Assembly (NCBI GenBank): GCA_029863625.1
Contig: JAOTUY010000030.1
Coordinates: 1 to 36,395, forward strand
Length of the DNA stretch: 36,395 nt
From: Acidimicrobiia bacterium
GTDB taxonomy: Bacteria; Actinomycetota; Acidimicrobiia; Spongiisociales; UBA4744
Reading direction: 5' to 3'
Shown piece by piece: positions 8,413 to 14,912 of this stretch. Positions within the stretch are counted from its first letter, which is position 1. Each line of letters starts with the position of its first letter. The position numbers and the translations under genes were made by a program. Below the pieces are notes generated by a model. That model was not told where the DNA came from. It searched no databases and saw nothing but the letters and a program-made list of their open reading frames with translations.

Positions 8413-8596
8413 ACGATCTGATATCGAAGCCAAGGCCAAACAGATCGAAAAGGCGCTCGTCGAAACCAAAGAAAGCGTCCAGGAGAAAGCCGTTGTGGTG
8501 GTGGTCGCCGTGGTCGCCGTCATCATCGTGGCGTTCCTCCTCGGCCGGCGGCGCGGCAAGAGGGGCGCCGCGATCATCGAGGTGTTCAAAGCCTGA
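8405..8596 (+). CDS. small single-helix membrane protein, DUF3618-like
   Basis: The 63-residue protein has a charged helical N-terminus (IEAKAKQIEKALVETKESV), one Val-rich membrane helix (about 29-45), then GRRRGKRG. The arrangement resembles the DUF3618-type proteins that accompany Holin-X genes in Actinobacteria; that likeness is inferred. The start overlaps the upstream stop by 8 bp, implying coupled translation. It is convergent with the 8614-8820 gene, 17 bp away. Confidence 0.65.
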   Translation: MVERSDIEAKAKQIEKALVETKESVQEKAVVVVVAVVAVIIVAFLLGRRRGKRGAAIIEVFKA

Positions 8597-8613
8597 CAGA
8601 CTCGGGAGATCTG

Positions 8614-8820
8614 TTATGAGTCGATGGCTCCCGGTGACGTAAACCGGATCGTCACCGCGTCACCCGGACGCAGCTTCTTCTTGTATACCCTCGTCTTGGA
8701 GGGTTTCGACGAACGCCACCACGCGACGAAAAGCATCGCGGCGCCCAGCGCAACTAGGTTTGCGTCACCTGTGCGCAGCCCGCGGAAACTGTTGGCCAGC
8801 CCGCGTTGTAAAAGGTTCAT
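8614..8820 (-). CDS. small basic single-helix membrane protein, hypothetical
   Basis: The protein has 68 residues: an N-terminal helix (MNLLQRGLANSFRG), a hydrophobic segment (LVALGAAMLFVAWW) and a basic tail (KTRVYKKKLRPGD) ending in a short strand-like VTIRFTS. I do not recognise the family. A GTG at 8868 would extend it by 16 residues, but the TATCCT -10 box at 8828-8833 sits seven bases before ATG 8820, which would place the longer start upstream of the transcript. Its neighbours are also small membrane proteins. Confidence 0.55.
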   Translation of the reverse strand: MNLLQRGLANSFRGLRTGDANLVALGAAMLFVAWWRSSKPSKTRVYKKKLRPGDAVTIRFTSPGAIDS

Positions 8821-8827
8821 GCAAACC

Positions 8828-8833
8828 AGGATA
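8828..8833 (-). promoter_or_regulatory. -10 box TATCCT, leaderless promoter
   Basis: Read on the minus strand, TATCCT is followed by seven bases and then the ATG at 8820. No ribosome site is visible, consistent with a leaderless transcript for the small membrane protein. No convincing -35 was found. Confidence 0.4.
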
Positions 8834-8980
8834 GGCGCTTGGGTGCTGCGGCCCGCAAACATGATCACGTTCTTTCGGCCCTCGACGCCCCTGGCCAGGT
8901 CCCTCCGCCTCGGCGCGTCTCTTCCGAGGCGCCTTCGTTGTGCGACCTGCCTATGGGGCAGACGTCCTTTGCCAGGTGAC

Positions 8981-8994
8981 GCCGAGGCCTCGGC
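8981..8994. repeat. perfect 14-bp palindrome in a structured intergenic region
   Basis: GCCGAGGCCTCGGC is a perfect palindrome. Upstream, 8907-8913 (GCCTCGG) pairs with 8924-8930 (CCGAGGC) around a ten-base loop. Both lie between two divergent genes, about 35 bp before the TAAAGT box of the 9042 operon. It could be an operator or part of a small RNA; the sequence alone does not decide. Confidence 0.3.
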
Positions 8995-9027
8995 ATTACC
9001 AAGACCGTATTTGCGAGAAACAGCCCC

Positions 9028-9033
9028 TAAAGT
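9028..9033 (+). promoter_or_regulatory. -10 box TAAAGT of the ttuB-ttuA-trmI operon
   Basis: TAAAGT is separated by eight bases from the ATG at 9042. There is no ribosome site in the gap, so the first gene of the operon is probably translated from a leaderless mRNA. A -35 element is not obvious. Confidence 0.4.
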
Positions 9034-9041
9034 CCTGGGTC

Positions 9042-9140
9042 ATGCGTAATGAAAAGTTCGTGCGGGCGGTTGTCTGGCTCGTTGTCATCGGCATGGTGCT
9101 CACCCTGGCCGTCGGCATCGGATCTCTGCTGTTCTCGTGA
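9042..9140 (+). CDS. 32-residue membrane miniprotein, Prli42/DUF4044-like
   Basis: The peptide is a basic N-terminus (MRNEKFVR) followed by one membrane helix (about residues 9-30) ending GIGSLLFS. The layout MxNxK, then AVVWLVVIGMVLT, then a Gly-containing hydrophobic end closely resembles the Prli42 stressosome-anchor miniproteins known from Firmicutes (about 30 residues). That likeness comes from pattern recognition, not a search. The stop overlaps the GTG of the sulfur-carrier gene (GTGA), so it is the first cistron of the operon. It is too short for most gene finders. No RsbR/RsbS homologue is visible in the window. Confidence 0.6.
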   Translation: MRNEKFVRAVVWLVVIGMVLTLAVGIGSLLFS

Positions 9141-9334
9141 AGGTGGTTCTTCGGCACCCGAGACGGGAAGTGGTTGTCGAGGGACCGAGCATCGTTCGGG
9201 ACTTGCTGGCCCACCTTGATATCGTGCCCGAGTCGGTATTGGTGATCAGGGGGAATGAGTTGCTCACCCGCAGCGACAAGGTCGAGGACGATGACACTAT
9301 CGAGCTACGCCCGGTGATCTCCGGCGGGATGTAG
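9137..9334 (+). CDS. ttuB: ThiS/MoaD-family ubiquitin-fold sulfur carrier, TtuB-like
   Basis: The 65-residue beta-grasp protein starts MKVVLRHPRREVVVEG, has the typical helix (IVRDLLAHLDI) and ends LRPVISGGM. Family members are activated at a C-terminal Gly-Gly as an acyl-adenylate and then a thiocarboxylate. Here one Met follows the Gly-Gly, so either trimming is needed or the protein is used differently. It lies 3 bp upstream of ttuA, as expected for the carrier of a tRNA thiolation system; ThiS or CysO-like roles are less likely in this context. The E1-like activating enzyme is not in the window. The GTG start is coupled to the upstream stop. Confidence 0.8.
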   Translation: MKVVLRHPRREVVVEGPSIVRDLLAHLDIVPESVLVIRGNELLTRSDKVEDDDTIELRPVISGGM

Positions 9335-9337
9335 ACG

Positions 9338-10246
9338 ATGAACTGCCGCGTCTGTAAGCAGCGAGCTGCAGTGGAGATTCGCCGCCACAACGCGGCCTTC
9401 TGTCCCGACCACTTCGTCGAGCACGTGCAGCGACAAGTGGCTCGCACGATCCACGACTATGAAATGTTCGGACCGGACGATCGCCTGTTGCTCGGGGTGT
9501 CCGGAGGGAAAGACAGCCTCGCGCTGTGGGATATCCTCACCGGCCTCGGCTACGCGGTGGATGGTGTCTACCTCCATCTCGGTATAGGCGAGTACAGCTC
9601 CGAGAGCCTGATTCTGACGGAGCAGTTTGCCGCGGAGCGCGATCTTGCGCTGCGGGTCGTCGATCTGCCTGTCGACTATGGGTTCTCGATTCCGCAAGCG
9701 GCAGCTACTCAGGGCCGCAGCGCCTGCTCGGTATGTGGGTTATCCAAACGGTATCTGCTCAACGACGCCGCCGCCGGCTACGACGCACTGGTCATGGGCC
9801 ACAACCTGGATGACGAAGCGGCCACGCTGCTGGGCAACGTCCTCAAGTGGAATACCGAGTACCTGGGCAGGCAGGCCCCGGTGCTACCGGCCGTCGAAGG
9901 TTTGGCGAGAAAAGTCAAGCCGTTGATCCGGGTAGCGGAACGTGAAACTGCGGCCTACGCCGTCCTGCGAGGCATCGAATACGAGGTCGAGGAGTGCCCG
10001 ATGGTGGCCGGCAATACAATTAACCGCCTGAAAGAACGGATGAGCGTGCTCGAGGCAAATTCCCCGGGTGTCAAGCAACAGTTTCTTTTTGGTTTCTTCG
10101 AGCGGGGTGCCGGGCACTTCGAGGTCGGCGAAAAGACAGAACTCGGCTCGTGTCGGTCGTGTGGGAGTCCAACCACCGGAGACGTCTGTGCGTTCTGTCG
10201 GGTGCGTGACCGGGCCACGCACCCTCTCGAAGTGCGTGAGTCGTGA
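9338..10246 (+). CDS. ttuA: TtuA-type tRNA 2-thiolation enzyme (Fe-S, PP-loop)
   Basis: The 302-residue PP-loop ATPase belongs to the TtuA/Ncs6 group. In order: an N-terminal zinc site (Cys 3, 6, 22 and His 25), the PP-loop SGGKDS at 55-60, and the Fe-S cluster cysteines C130 and C133 (SACSVC) with C220 (EECPMV). These correspond to the three ligands 130, 133 and 222 known in archaeal TtuA. A C-terminal zinc ribbon has Cys 272, 275, 284 and 287. It adenylates U/T54 of tRNA and inserts sulfur delivered by TtuB. All key residues are present, so it should be active. It sits between ttuB (3 bp) and trmI (GTGA overlap). U34 as target cannot be excluded. Confidence 0.9.
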   Translation: MNCRVCKQRAAVEIRRHNAAFCPDHFVEHVQRQVARTIHDYEMFGPDDRLLLGVSGGKDSLALWDILTGLGYAVDGVYLHLGIGEYSSESLILTEQFAAERDLALRVVDLPVDYGFSIPQAAATQGRSACSVCGLSKRYLLNDAAAGYDALVMGHNLDDEAATLLGNVLKWNTEYLGRQAPVLPAVEGLARKVKPLIRVAERETAAYAVLRGIEYEVEECPMVAGNTINRLKERMSVLEANSPGVKQQFLFGFFERGAGHFEVGEKTELGSCRSCGSPTTGDVCAFCRVRDRATHPLEVRES

Positions 10247-11028
10247 GTAGGCCCCTTGCCATGGGTGATGACTGTCTTCTCATCGACGCCAAGGGCAAGT
10301 ATTACCTGATCCGGCTCACTGAGGGAGGCAACTTCCACTCACATCTCGGTCGCTTGCCGCACGTCGACATCATCGGTATTCAGGAGGGAAGTTCGGTAGT
10401 TTCCGAGAAAGGGAGTCGATTGGTCGTGCTCCGCCCGCGCTTCTTCGACTACATCCTCAAGATGAAACGCGGGGCGCAGGTCGTCTATCCCAAAGATATC
10501 GGACCGATTCTCGTCTACGCGGACATTGCCCCGGGGTCTCTGGTCCTTGAAGCGGGAACGGGCTCTGGGGCTTTGACCATGGCTCTGGTGCGGGGGGTTG
10601 GCCCGGACGGGCGCGTGGTCAGTGTCGAGCGCCGCTCAGATCACGCCGAACACGCCCACCAGGCGATCGAACGCTACTTTGGCACTATCCCGAGCAACCT
10701 GGAACTGCGGGTCGGCAACGTGGAGGAGATGGTGGCCGGGGTGCAGCCGGATCGGATTGTGCTCGATCTTCCCCAGCCGTGGGACATTGTGGAGGCAGCG
10801 GTCGATTCGCTGCAAGGTGGGGGAGTGTTTTGCTCCTATGTGCCGACAGTGCCTCAGATGCAGCAGACGGTCGAAACGCTCCAGGCGAGCGGAGCGTTCA
10901 TCGAACTCATGTCGTTTGAGACCTTTCTGCGGACCTGGAATGTCGAAGGCCGCTCGGTCCGACCCGACCACCGCATGGTCGGACACACCGGGTTCATAAC
11001 TGTGGCGAGAAAGATTCTGCCCGCCTAG
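10243..11028 (+). CDS. trmI: tRNA (adenine-58-N1)-methyltransferase
   Basis: The 261-residue class I SAM methyltransferase has the N-terminal beta domain of TrmI (GDDCLLIDAKGKYYLI), a SAM loop LEAGTGSGALT at 102-112 and the VLDLPQPWDIV motif near 168, typical of m1A58 enzymes, plus QMQQTVETL and HTGFITVARK at the end. It methylates A58 in the T-loop of tRNA as a tetramer. In Mycobacterium the homologue Rv2118c is also next to the proteasome ATPase gene. The GTG start overlaps the ttuA stop. The TAG stop lies in the loop of a terminator hairpin. Confidence 0.95.
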   Translation: MSRPLAMGDDCLLIDAKGKYYLIRLTEGGNFHSHLGRLPHVDIIGIQEGSSVVSEKGSRLVVLRPRFFDYILKMKRGAQVVYPKDIGPILVYADIAPGSLVLEAGTGSGALTMALVRGVGPDGRVVSVERRSDHAEHAHQAIERYFGTIPSNLELRVGNVEEMVAGVQPDRIVLDLPQPWDIVEAAVDSLQGGGVFCSYVPTVPQMQQTVETLQASGAFIELMSFETFLRTWNVEGRSVRPDHRMVGHTGFITVARKILPA

Positions 11029-11038
11029 CGGCGGGCAG
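11017..11038 (+). terminator. intrinsic terminator hairpin after trmI
   Basis: CTGCCCGCC (11017-11025) and GGCGGGCAG (11030-11038) form a perfect nine-base-pair stem around the loop TAGC, followed by the T-rich stretch CGTTCTTCGTCTTTAG. The trmI stop codon TAG is the first three bases of the loop. It would end the ttuB-ttuA-trmI transcript before the convergent ferredoxin gene. Confidence 0.75.
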
Positions 11039-11039
11039 C

Positions 11040-11102
11040 GTTCTTCGTCTTTAGTTCTTGGTTCATGGTTTTTGGAACTGACAACCAACAACCAGATAAC
11101 AA
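11040..11102. repeat. degenerate 7-bp periodic repeat (GTTCTTG / CAACCAA)
   Basis: From 11040 the sequence can be read in consecutive heptamers: GTTCTTC, GTCTTTA, GTTCTTG, GTTCATG, GTTTTTG, GAACTGA, CAACCAA, CAACCAG, ATAACAA. The first five share GTTCTTG and the later ones approach its inverse complement, so the block is an imperfect inverted array. It lies between two convergent genes just after the trmI terminator. Compare the block at 18165-18206, which has the same period but a different unit. Confidence 0.5.
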
Positions 11103-11107
11103 CCATC

Positions 11108-11353
11108 TTATGGTTCTATGAAGATGCACTCTCCGGGGCATTCCTCGGCAGATTCGATCGTCAGGTCCTCCTGACCGGCCGGAACCACAGCCACGCCGGC
11201 GGCGCCTTCTTCGTTCCCCTCCGAGGCGGCAAAGATCTTCTGCCCTTCTCGCACGTAGGCCAACCCGTCGTCGAGCAGCACAAAAACGTCGGGTGCGATT
11301 TCTTCGCAGAGCCCGTCCCCTGTGCAGAGGTCCTGGTCGATCCATACCTTCAT
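11108..11353 (-). CDS. 3Fe-4S-type ferredoxin
   Basis: The 81-residue protein starts MKVWIDQDLCTGDGLCEE. The spacing CxxxxxC (Cys 10 and 16) with a late CPGECIF (Cys 73 and 77) matches the small actinobacterial ferredoxins with one Fe-S cluster, usually 3Fe-4S, that serve cytochromes P450 and other oxygenases. The acidic stretch between residues 35 and 60 is longer than in the shortest members. The ATG is preceded by GGAG. It is divergent from arc. Its redox partner is not evident in the window; the oxidoreductase at the left edge is about 10 kb away, with no sign that they interact. Confidence 0.85.
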   Translation of the reverse strand: MKVWIDQDLCTGDGLCEEIAPDVFVLLDDGLAYVREGQKIFAASEGNEEGAAGVAVVPAGQEDLTIESAEECPGECIFIEP

Positions 11354-11393
11354 GGTGTGCTCCTGCTAGCCAATGGTGGTTGAGCGACCATGA

Positions 11394-11399
11394 ATATTA
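11394..11399 (-). promoter_or_regulatory. -10 box TAATAT of the ferredoxin gene
   Basis: On the minus strand TAATAT lies about 40 bases before the ferredoxin ATG, leaving room for a leader with the GGAG ribosome site. It is back to back with the arc promoter in a 148-bp divergent region. No clear -35 was found. Confidence 0.4.
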
Positions 11400-11469
11400 G
11401 CGAGAGGAGGGTGTATTCACGCGATCCCCCCAAGCATTTGGAGAGACCTAGAGAACCTCGCGCGCTTCG

Positions 11470-11475
11470 TATACT
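11470..11475 (+). promoter_or_regulatory. -10 box TATACT of arc and the proteasome operon
   Basis: TATACT is near consensus. Predicted transcription starts around 11482, about 20 bases before the arc ATG, and GAGGTG at 11492-11497 gives a usable ribosome site. No good -35 is seen 17 bases upstream, as is common for high-GC Actinobacteria. The genes from arc to prcA are closely spaced or overlapping and could be read from here. Confidence 0.5.
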
Positions 11476-11501
11476 TAAGTCATTGCCGGTCGAGGTGAAC
11501 A

Positions 11502-13238
11502 ATGACTCCAGGGAATGAAGGTTCCTCACAGGCCGAAGAGATGGCCGCACTGCGGGACGCCACTCGCTCACTCGAAGCGGAGCTGGTTGTGCTGCGGCGT
11601 CGGCTCCAGGACGCCCCGGCCAGGACGCGCACGCTGGAGGAACGGCTCGTCGAGACGAAAGGCAGACTTAGCCAAGCCGTCGCTCAAAACGATAAATTGT
11701 CTGCCGTTCTCGAGGAGGCACGTCAGCAACTGACCGTTCTGCGCGAAGAGGTAGAGAAGCTGTCGGCGCCGCCCAACGCTTTCGGGGCAATCCTCGGCGT
11801 CAATGAGGATGGGACCGTCGACGTCATGATGGGTGGCCGCAAACTTCGAGTAAACGCCCAGCCCAGCATCGAGGTCAAACAACTTCAGGTGGGCCAGGAA
11901 GTCCTGCTGAACGAATCGATGAACCTCATCGATGTACGCGATTTCGAACCGACCGGCGAAGTGGCGGCCGTCAAAGAAAACCTCGGAGATGGCCGCCTTC
12001 TTGTGCTTGCCCACGCCGACGAAGAGCGAGTGGTTGAGTTGTCCGATCCCATGGTCGCGCAACCGATTCGAGCCGGCGACCACGTTCGCATCGATAGCCG
12101 GACGGGTTTGGTGCTCGAAAGAATCGTGCGACCCGAAGTCGAGGAGCTAGTACTCGAAGAAGTGCCGGACGTGACGTACGAGCAGGTGGGAGGATTGCGC
12201 GGCCAGATCGAAACGATTCGCGATGCGGTTGAATTGCCCTATGTGCACAAAGACAAGTTCGACCGCTACGGACTCGAAGCTCCCAAGGGAGTGCTGCTGT
12301 ACGGACCTCCCGGATGTGGTAAGACCCTCATCGCCAAAGCAGTCGCCAACAGCCTGGCCAAGGCAGTCGCCCACCGCATGGGCCGTGAGGACGCCAGGTC
12401 CTACTTCCTCAACATCAAGGGGCCGGAGTTGCTCAACAAATATGTCGGCGAGACGGAACGCCAGATCCGGCTGATTTTCCAGCGGGCCAAAGAGAAATCT
12501 GATGAGGGTGTCCCGGTCATTGTCTTTTTCGATGAGATGGACTCGCTGTTCCGCACCAGAGGCACCGGCATCTCGTCGGATGTTGAATCGACCATCGTTC
12601 CGCAATTGCTCTCTGAACTCGACGGAGTCGAAAGCCTCAAGAACGTCATTGTCATCGGCGCATCGAACCGGGAAGATCTGATCGACCCGGCCATTCTGCG
12701 GCCCGGACGCCTCGACGTGAAGATCAAGATCAGCCGTCCTGATGCGGAGGCTGCCCGCCAGATCTTTGGCATCTACCTCAGCAACGACATACCGCTCGAC
12801 CCGGGCGACGTCGCCGCGGCAGGAGACAAGGTCAGATTGATCGAGGCGATGATCGACAAAACGGTCGAGTTGATGTACTCAACAGATCAGGAGAATCGGT
12901 TTCTCGAAGTCACATACGCCAACGGTGACCGGGAAGTCCTCTACTTCAAAGACTTCTCCAGCGGTGCGATGATCGAGAACATCGTGCGGCGTGCCAAGAA
13001 AGACGCGATCAAGCGCGAGATCGCTGGTGGGCCGGATGGCCTGAAGATCACCGACCTGCTGACCGCCATCAAGCAGGAATTCACGGAACATGAGGACTTG
13101 CCCAACACGACCAATCCCGATGACTGGGCCAAAATCTCGGGCAAGAAGGGCGAGCGGATTGTCTATGTGCGCACGTTGATCGAGGGCGAAGCAGAGGGCA
13201 AATCCATCGAAGCCGTCACCACCGGCCAGTATCTCTGA
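11502..13238 (+). CDS. arc: proteasome-associated AAA ATPase (ARC/Mpa)
   Basis: The 578-residue protein shows the full ARC/Mpa plan. Residues about 5-85 form the coiled coil that binds Pup. Two OB domains follow (about 90-220). The AAA domain has Walker A GPPGCGKT at 268-275, Walker [12 protein letters not shown] with Asp-Glu at 344-345, and sensor [10 protein letters not shown]. The end, GQYL, carries the penultimate Tyr that docks into the PrcA ring and opens the 20S gate. It unfolds pupylated proteins and feeds them to the proteasome. dop starts 2 bp after its stop. The length is close to Mpa (about 609). Confidence 0.97.
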   Translation: MTPGNEGSSQAEEMAALRDATRSLEAELVVLRRRLQDAPARTRTLEERLVETKGRLSQAVAQNDKLSAVLEEARQQLTVLREEVEKLSAPPNAFGAILGVNEDGTVDVMMGGRKLRVNAQPSIEVKQLQVGQEVLLNESMNLIDVRDFEPTGEVAAVKENLGDGRLLVLAHADEERVVELSDPMVAQPIRAGDHVRIDSRTGLVLERIVRPEVEELVLEEVPDVTYEQVGGLRGQIETIRDAVELPYVHKDKFDRYGLEAPKGVLLYGPPGCGKTLIAKAVANSLAKAVAHRMGREDARSYFLNIKGPELLNKYVGETERQIRLIFQRAKEKSDEGVPVIVFFDEMDSLFRTRGTGISSDVESTIVPQLLSELDGVESLKNVIVIGASNREDLIDPAILRPGRLDVKIKISRPDAEAARQIFGIYLSNDIPLDPGDVAAAGDKVRLIEAMIDKTVELMYSTDQENRFLEVTYANGDREVLYFKDFSSGAMIENIVRRAKKDAIKREIAGGPDGLKITDLLTAIKQEFTEHEDLPNTTNPDDWAKISGKKGERIVYVRTLIEGEAEGKSIEAVTTGQYL

Positions 13239-13240
13239 TC

Positions 13241-14767
13241 GTGACCGTCCACAAAGTCTGCGGGACCGAGACCGAATACGGCATCTCGGTCCGGAACCAG
13301 CGGGAATCCAATCCGGCGATTGCTTCAGGGCTGGTAGTGAACTCCTACGCCGGAACCCATGCCAGGGTGCAGTGGTCATTTGAGGAAGAGTCGCCGGGAC
13401 GCGATGCAAGGGGATTTGGGGTCGGGGGAGTTGTTGTTGAGGACTTCGACAGTGCGCTGGTCAACGTTGTCCTCTCCAACGGAGCCCGCCTCTACGTCGA
13501 TCATGCCCACCCCGAATACTCGACGCCGGAATGCTTCGATCCGTTAGAAGCCGCCCTGCATGACAAAGCTGGAGAACTGGTCATGGCGAGAGCCGGAGCC
13601 GCGGCGGGGACGTTGCTCCCGGCCGGGCAACGCATGGGCCTCTACAAGAACAACAGCGATGGGAAGGGCAACTCATACGGGACTCACGAAAACTACCTGC
13701 TCGCGCGTGAGCTGCCATTTGCCGACGTCATTCGGTACCTCACGGCGTTCCTGGTTACCCGGCAGATCTTCACCGGGTCGGGAAAGGTCGGGTCTGAGAA
13801 CGGTCGGCCCAACATTCCTTTCCAACTGACTCAGCGGGCCGACTTCTTCGAGGAACGGGTAGGTCTGGAAACGACTTTGAAACGCCCGATCATCAATACG
13901 CGCGACGAGCCGCACGGAGACCCAAGCAAGTACCGACGGCTGCACGTGATCATCGGCGACGCGAACCTATCCGAGACGCAGACGTTCGTGAAGCTCGGAA
14001 CGGCCTCGCTCTTTCTGGCGGCTCTCGAGGATGGAGCGTTGCCCGACCCGGTTGCCCTTGCGGATCCCGTGGCTGCTGTGTGGCAAGTGAGTCACGACCT
14101 CGACTTCCGGCTCCCGCTCTCTCTCGAAGACGGAGGATCTGCCACGTCGCTCGAATTGCAATGGCAATACCTGGAGTGGCTGACAAAATACGCCGAGCAG
14201 GTGGCGCCCGACCCCGTCTACGATCGCGTTCTGGCCCTGTGGGCAAGTATCTTGGCCGATCTCGAGACGGATCCGACCCGGTTGGCCGACCGGCTCGATT
14301 GGGCGGCCAAACTGCAGATTCTGGAAGGATTCAGGAACCGGGATGGACTGGAATGGGACGATTCGAAGTTGCGGGCCCTTGACCTCCAGTACCATGATGT
14401 TGACCCGGAGCGAGGCCTGTATTACCGCCTGGCCGGACGCGGTTCGATGCAGCGGCTCTTCACCGACGAGGAGATAGAGCTGGCCGTCGCGGAACCACCC
14501 GAACGAACCCGGGCCTATTTCCGGGGTCGGTGCGTTTCCCGGTTTTCCGAGTCACTGGTAGCAGCAAACTGGGATTCGCTCGTGTTCGAGGTGGGGGAAG
14601 ATACCTTGAAGCGGGTGCCTATGATGGAGCCGCTTCGGGGGACAAAAGAACGTGTTGATACCGTGCTCGAGGAGGTCGCCGATGCGGCCGAATTGGTTCG
14701 AGCGCTAGGAGGTAGCCATGGCCGAACAGGATCGGAAGAAGGTCCAGCGGAAGGGAACGGAAGCTGA
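13241..14767 (+). CDS. dop: Pup deamidase/depupylase
   Basis: The 508-residue member of the carboxylate-amine ligase fold starts with KVCGTETEYGIS, the Dop form of the metal/ATP motif (Glu 10 and 12). It contains the Dop-loop insert (ESPGRDARGFG, about 50-60) that PafA lacks. YVDHAHPEYSTPE places the catalytic Asp at 87. NNSDGKGNSYGTHENYL and [21 protein letters not shown] are shared with PafA. It converts the Pup C-terminal Gln to Glu and removes Pup from substrates. The GTG start is 2 bp after arc. The last 50 bp, coding a low-complexity tail (SEEGPAEGNGS), overlap pup in another frame. Confidence 0.97.
   Translation: MTVHKVCGTETEYGISVRNQRESNPAIASGLVVNSYAGTHARVQWSFEEESPGRDARGFGVGGVVVEDFDSALVNVVLSNGARLYVDHAHPEYSTPECFDPLEAALHDKAGELVMARAGAAAGTLLPAGQRMGLYKNNSDGKGNSYGTHENYLLARELPFADVIRYLTAFLVTRQIFTGSGKVGSENGRPNIPFQLTQRADFFEERVGLETTLKRPIINTRDEPHGDPSKYRRLHVIIGDANLSETQTFVKLGTASLFLAALEDGALPDPVALADPVAAVWQVSHDLDFRLPLSLEDGGSATSLELQWQYLEWLTKYAEQVAPDPVYDRVLALWASILADLETDPTRLADRLDWAAKLQILEGFRNRDGLEWDDSKLRALDLQYHDVDPERGLYYRLAGRGSMQRLFTDEEIELAVAEPPERTRAYFRGRCVSRFSESLVAANWDSLVFEVGEDTLKRVPMMEPLRGTKERVDTVLEEVADAAELVRALGGSHGRTGSEEGPAEGNGS
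14707..14712 (+). promoter_or_regulatory. ribosome binding site of pup, inside dop
   Basis: AGGAGG is placed five bases before the pup ATG (14718). It lies within the dop coding sequence and fixes the pup start. It is the strongest ribosome site in the proteasome operon, which fits the need for much more Pup than Dop. Confidence 0.8.
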
Positions 14768-14912
14768 GTCCGAGGCCGTGCAACCTGCGGCCGGCGAGAC
14801 GGCAGCCGAGACGACCGAGAGAATTGACGAGCTGCTCGACGAGATCGATGAGGTTCTCGAAGAGAATGCCGAAGAATTCGTGAAGAACTACGTTCAGAAG
14901 GGTGGGCAATGA
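14718..14912 (+). CDS. pup: prokaryotic ubiquitin-like protein Pup
   Basis: The 64-residue, acidic, mostly disordered protein ends in NYVQKGGQ. The GGQ end needs deamidation by Dop to GGE before PafA can ligate it. The segment ERIDELLDEIDEVLEEN (about 34-50) is the part that becomes helical on the Arc coiled coil. It starts inside dop with a strong ribosome site and its stop overlaps the prcB ATG (ATGA). Confidence 0.97.
   Translation: MAEQDRKKVQRKGTEAESEAVQPAAGETAAETTERIDELLDEIDEVLEENAEEFVKNYVQKGGQ

Noticed and set aside
8113..8596. Prophage remnant suggested by a holin-like gene
   Set aside because: Holin-X proteins are common chromosomal actinobacterial genes, and no other phage gene or attachment site is present.
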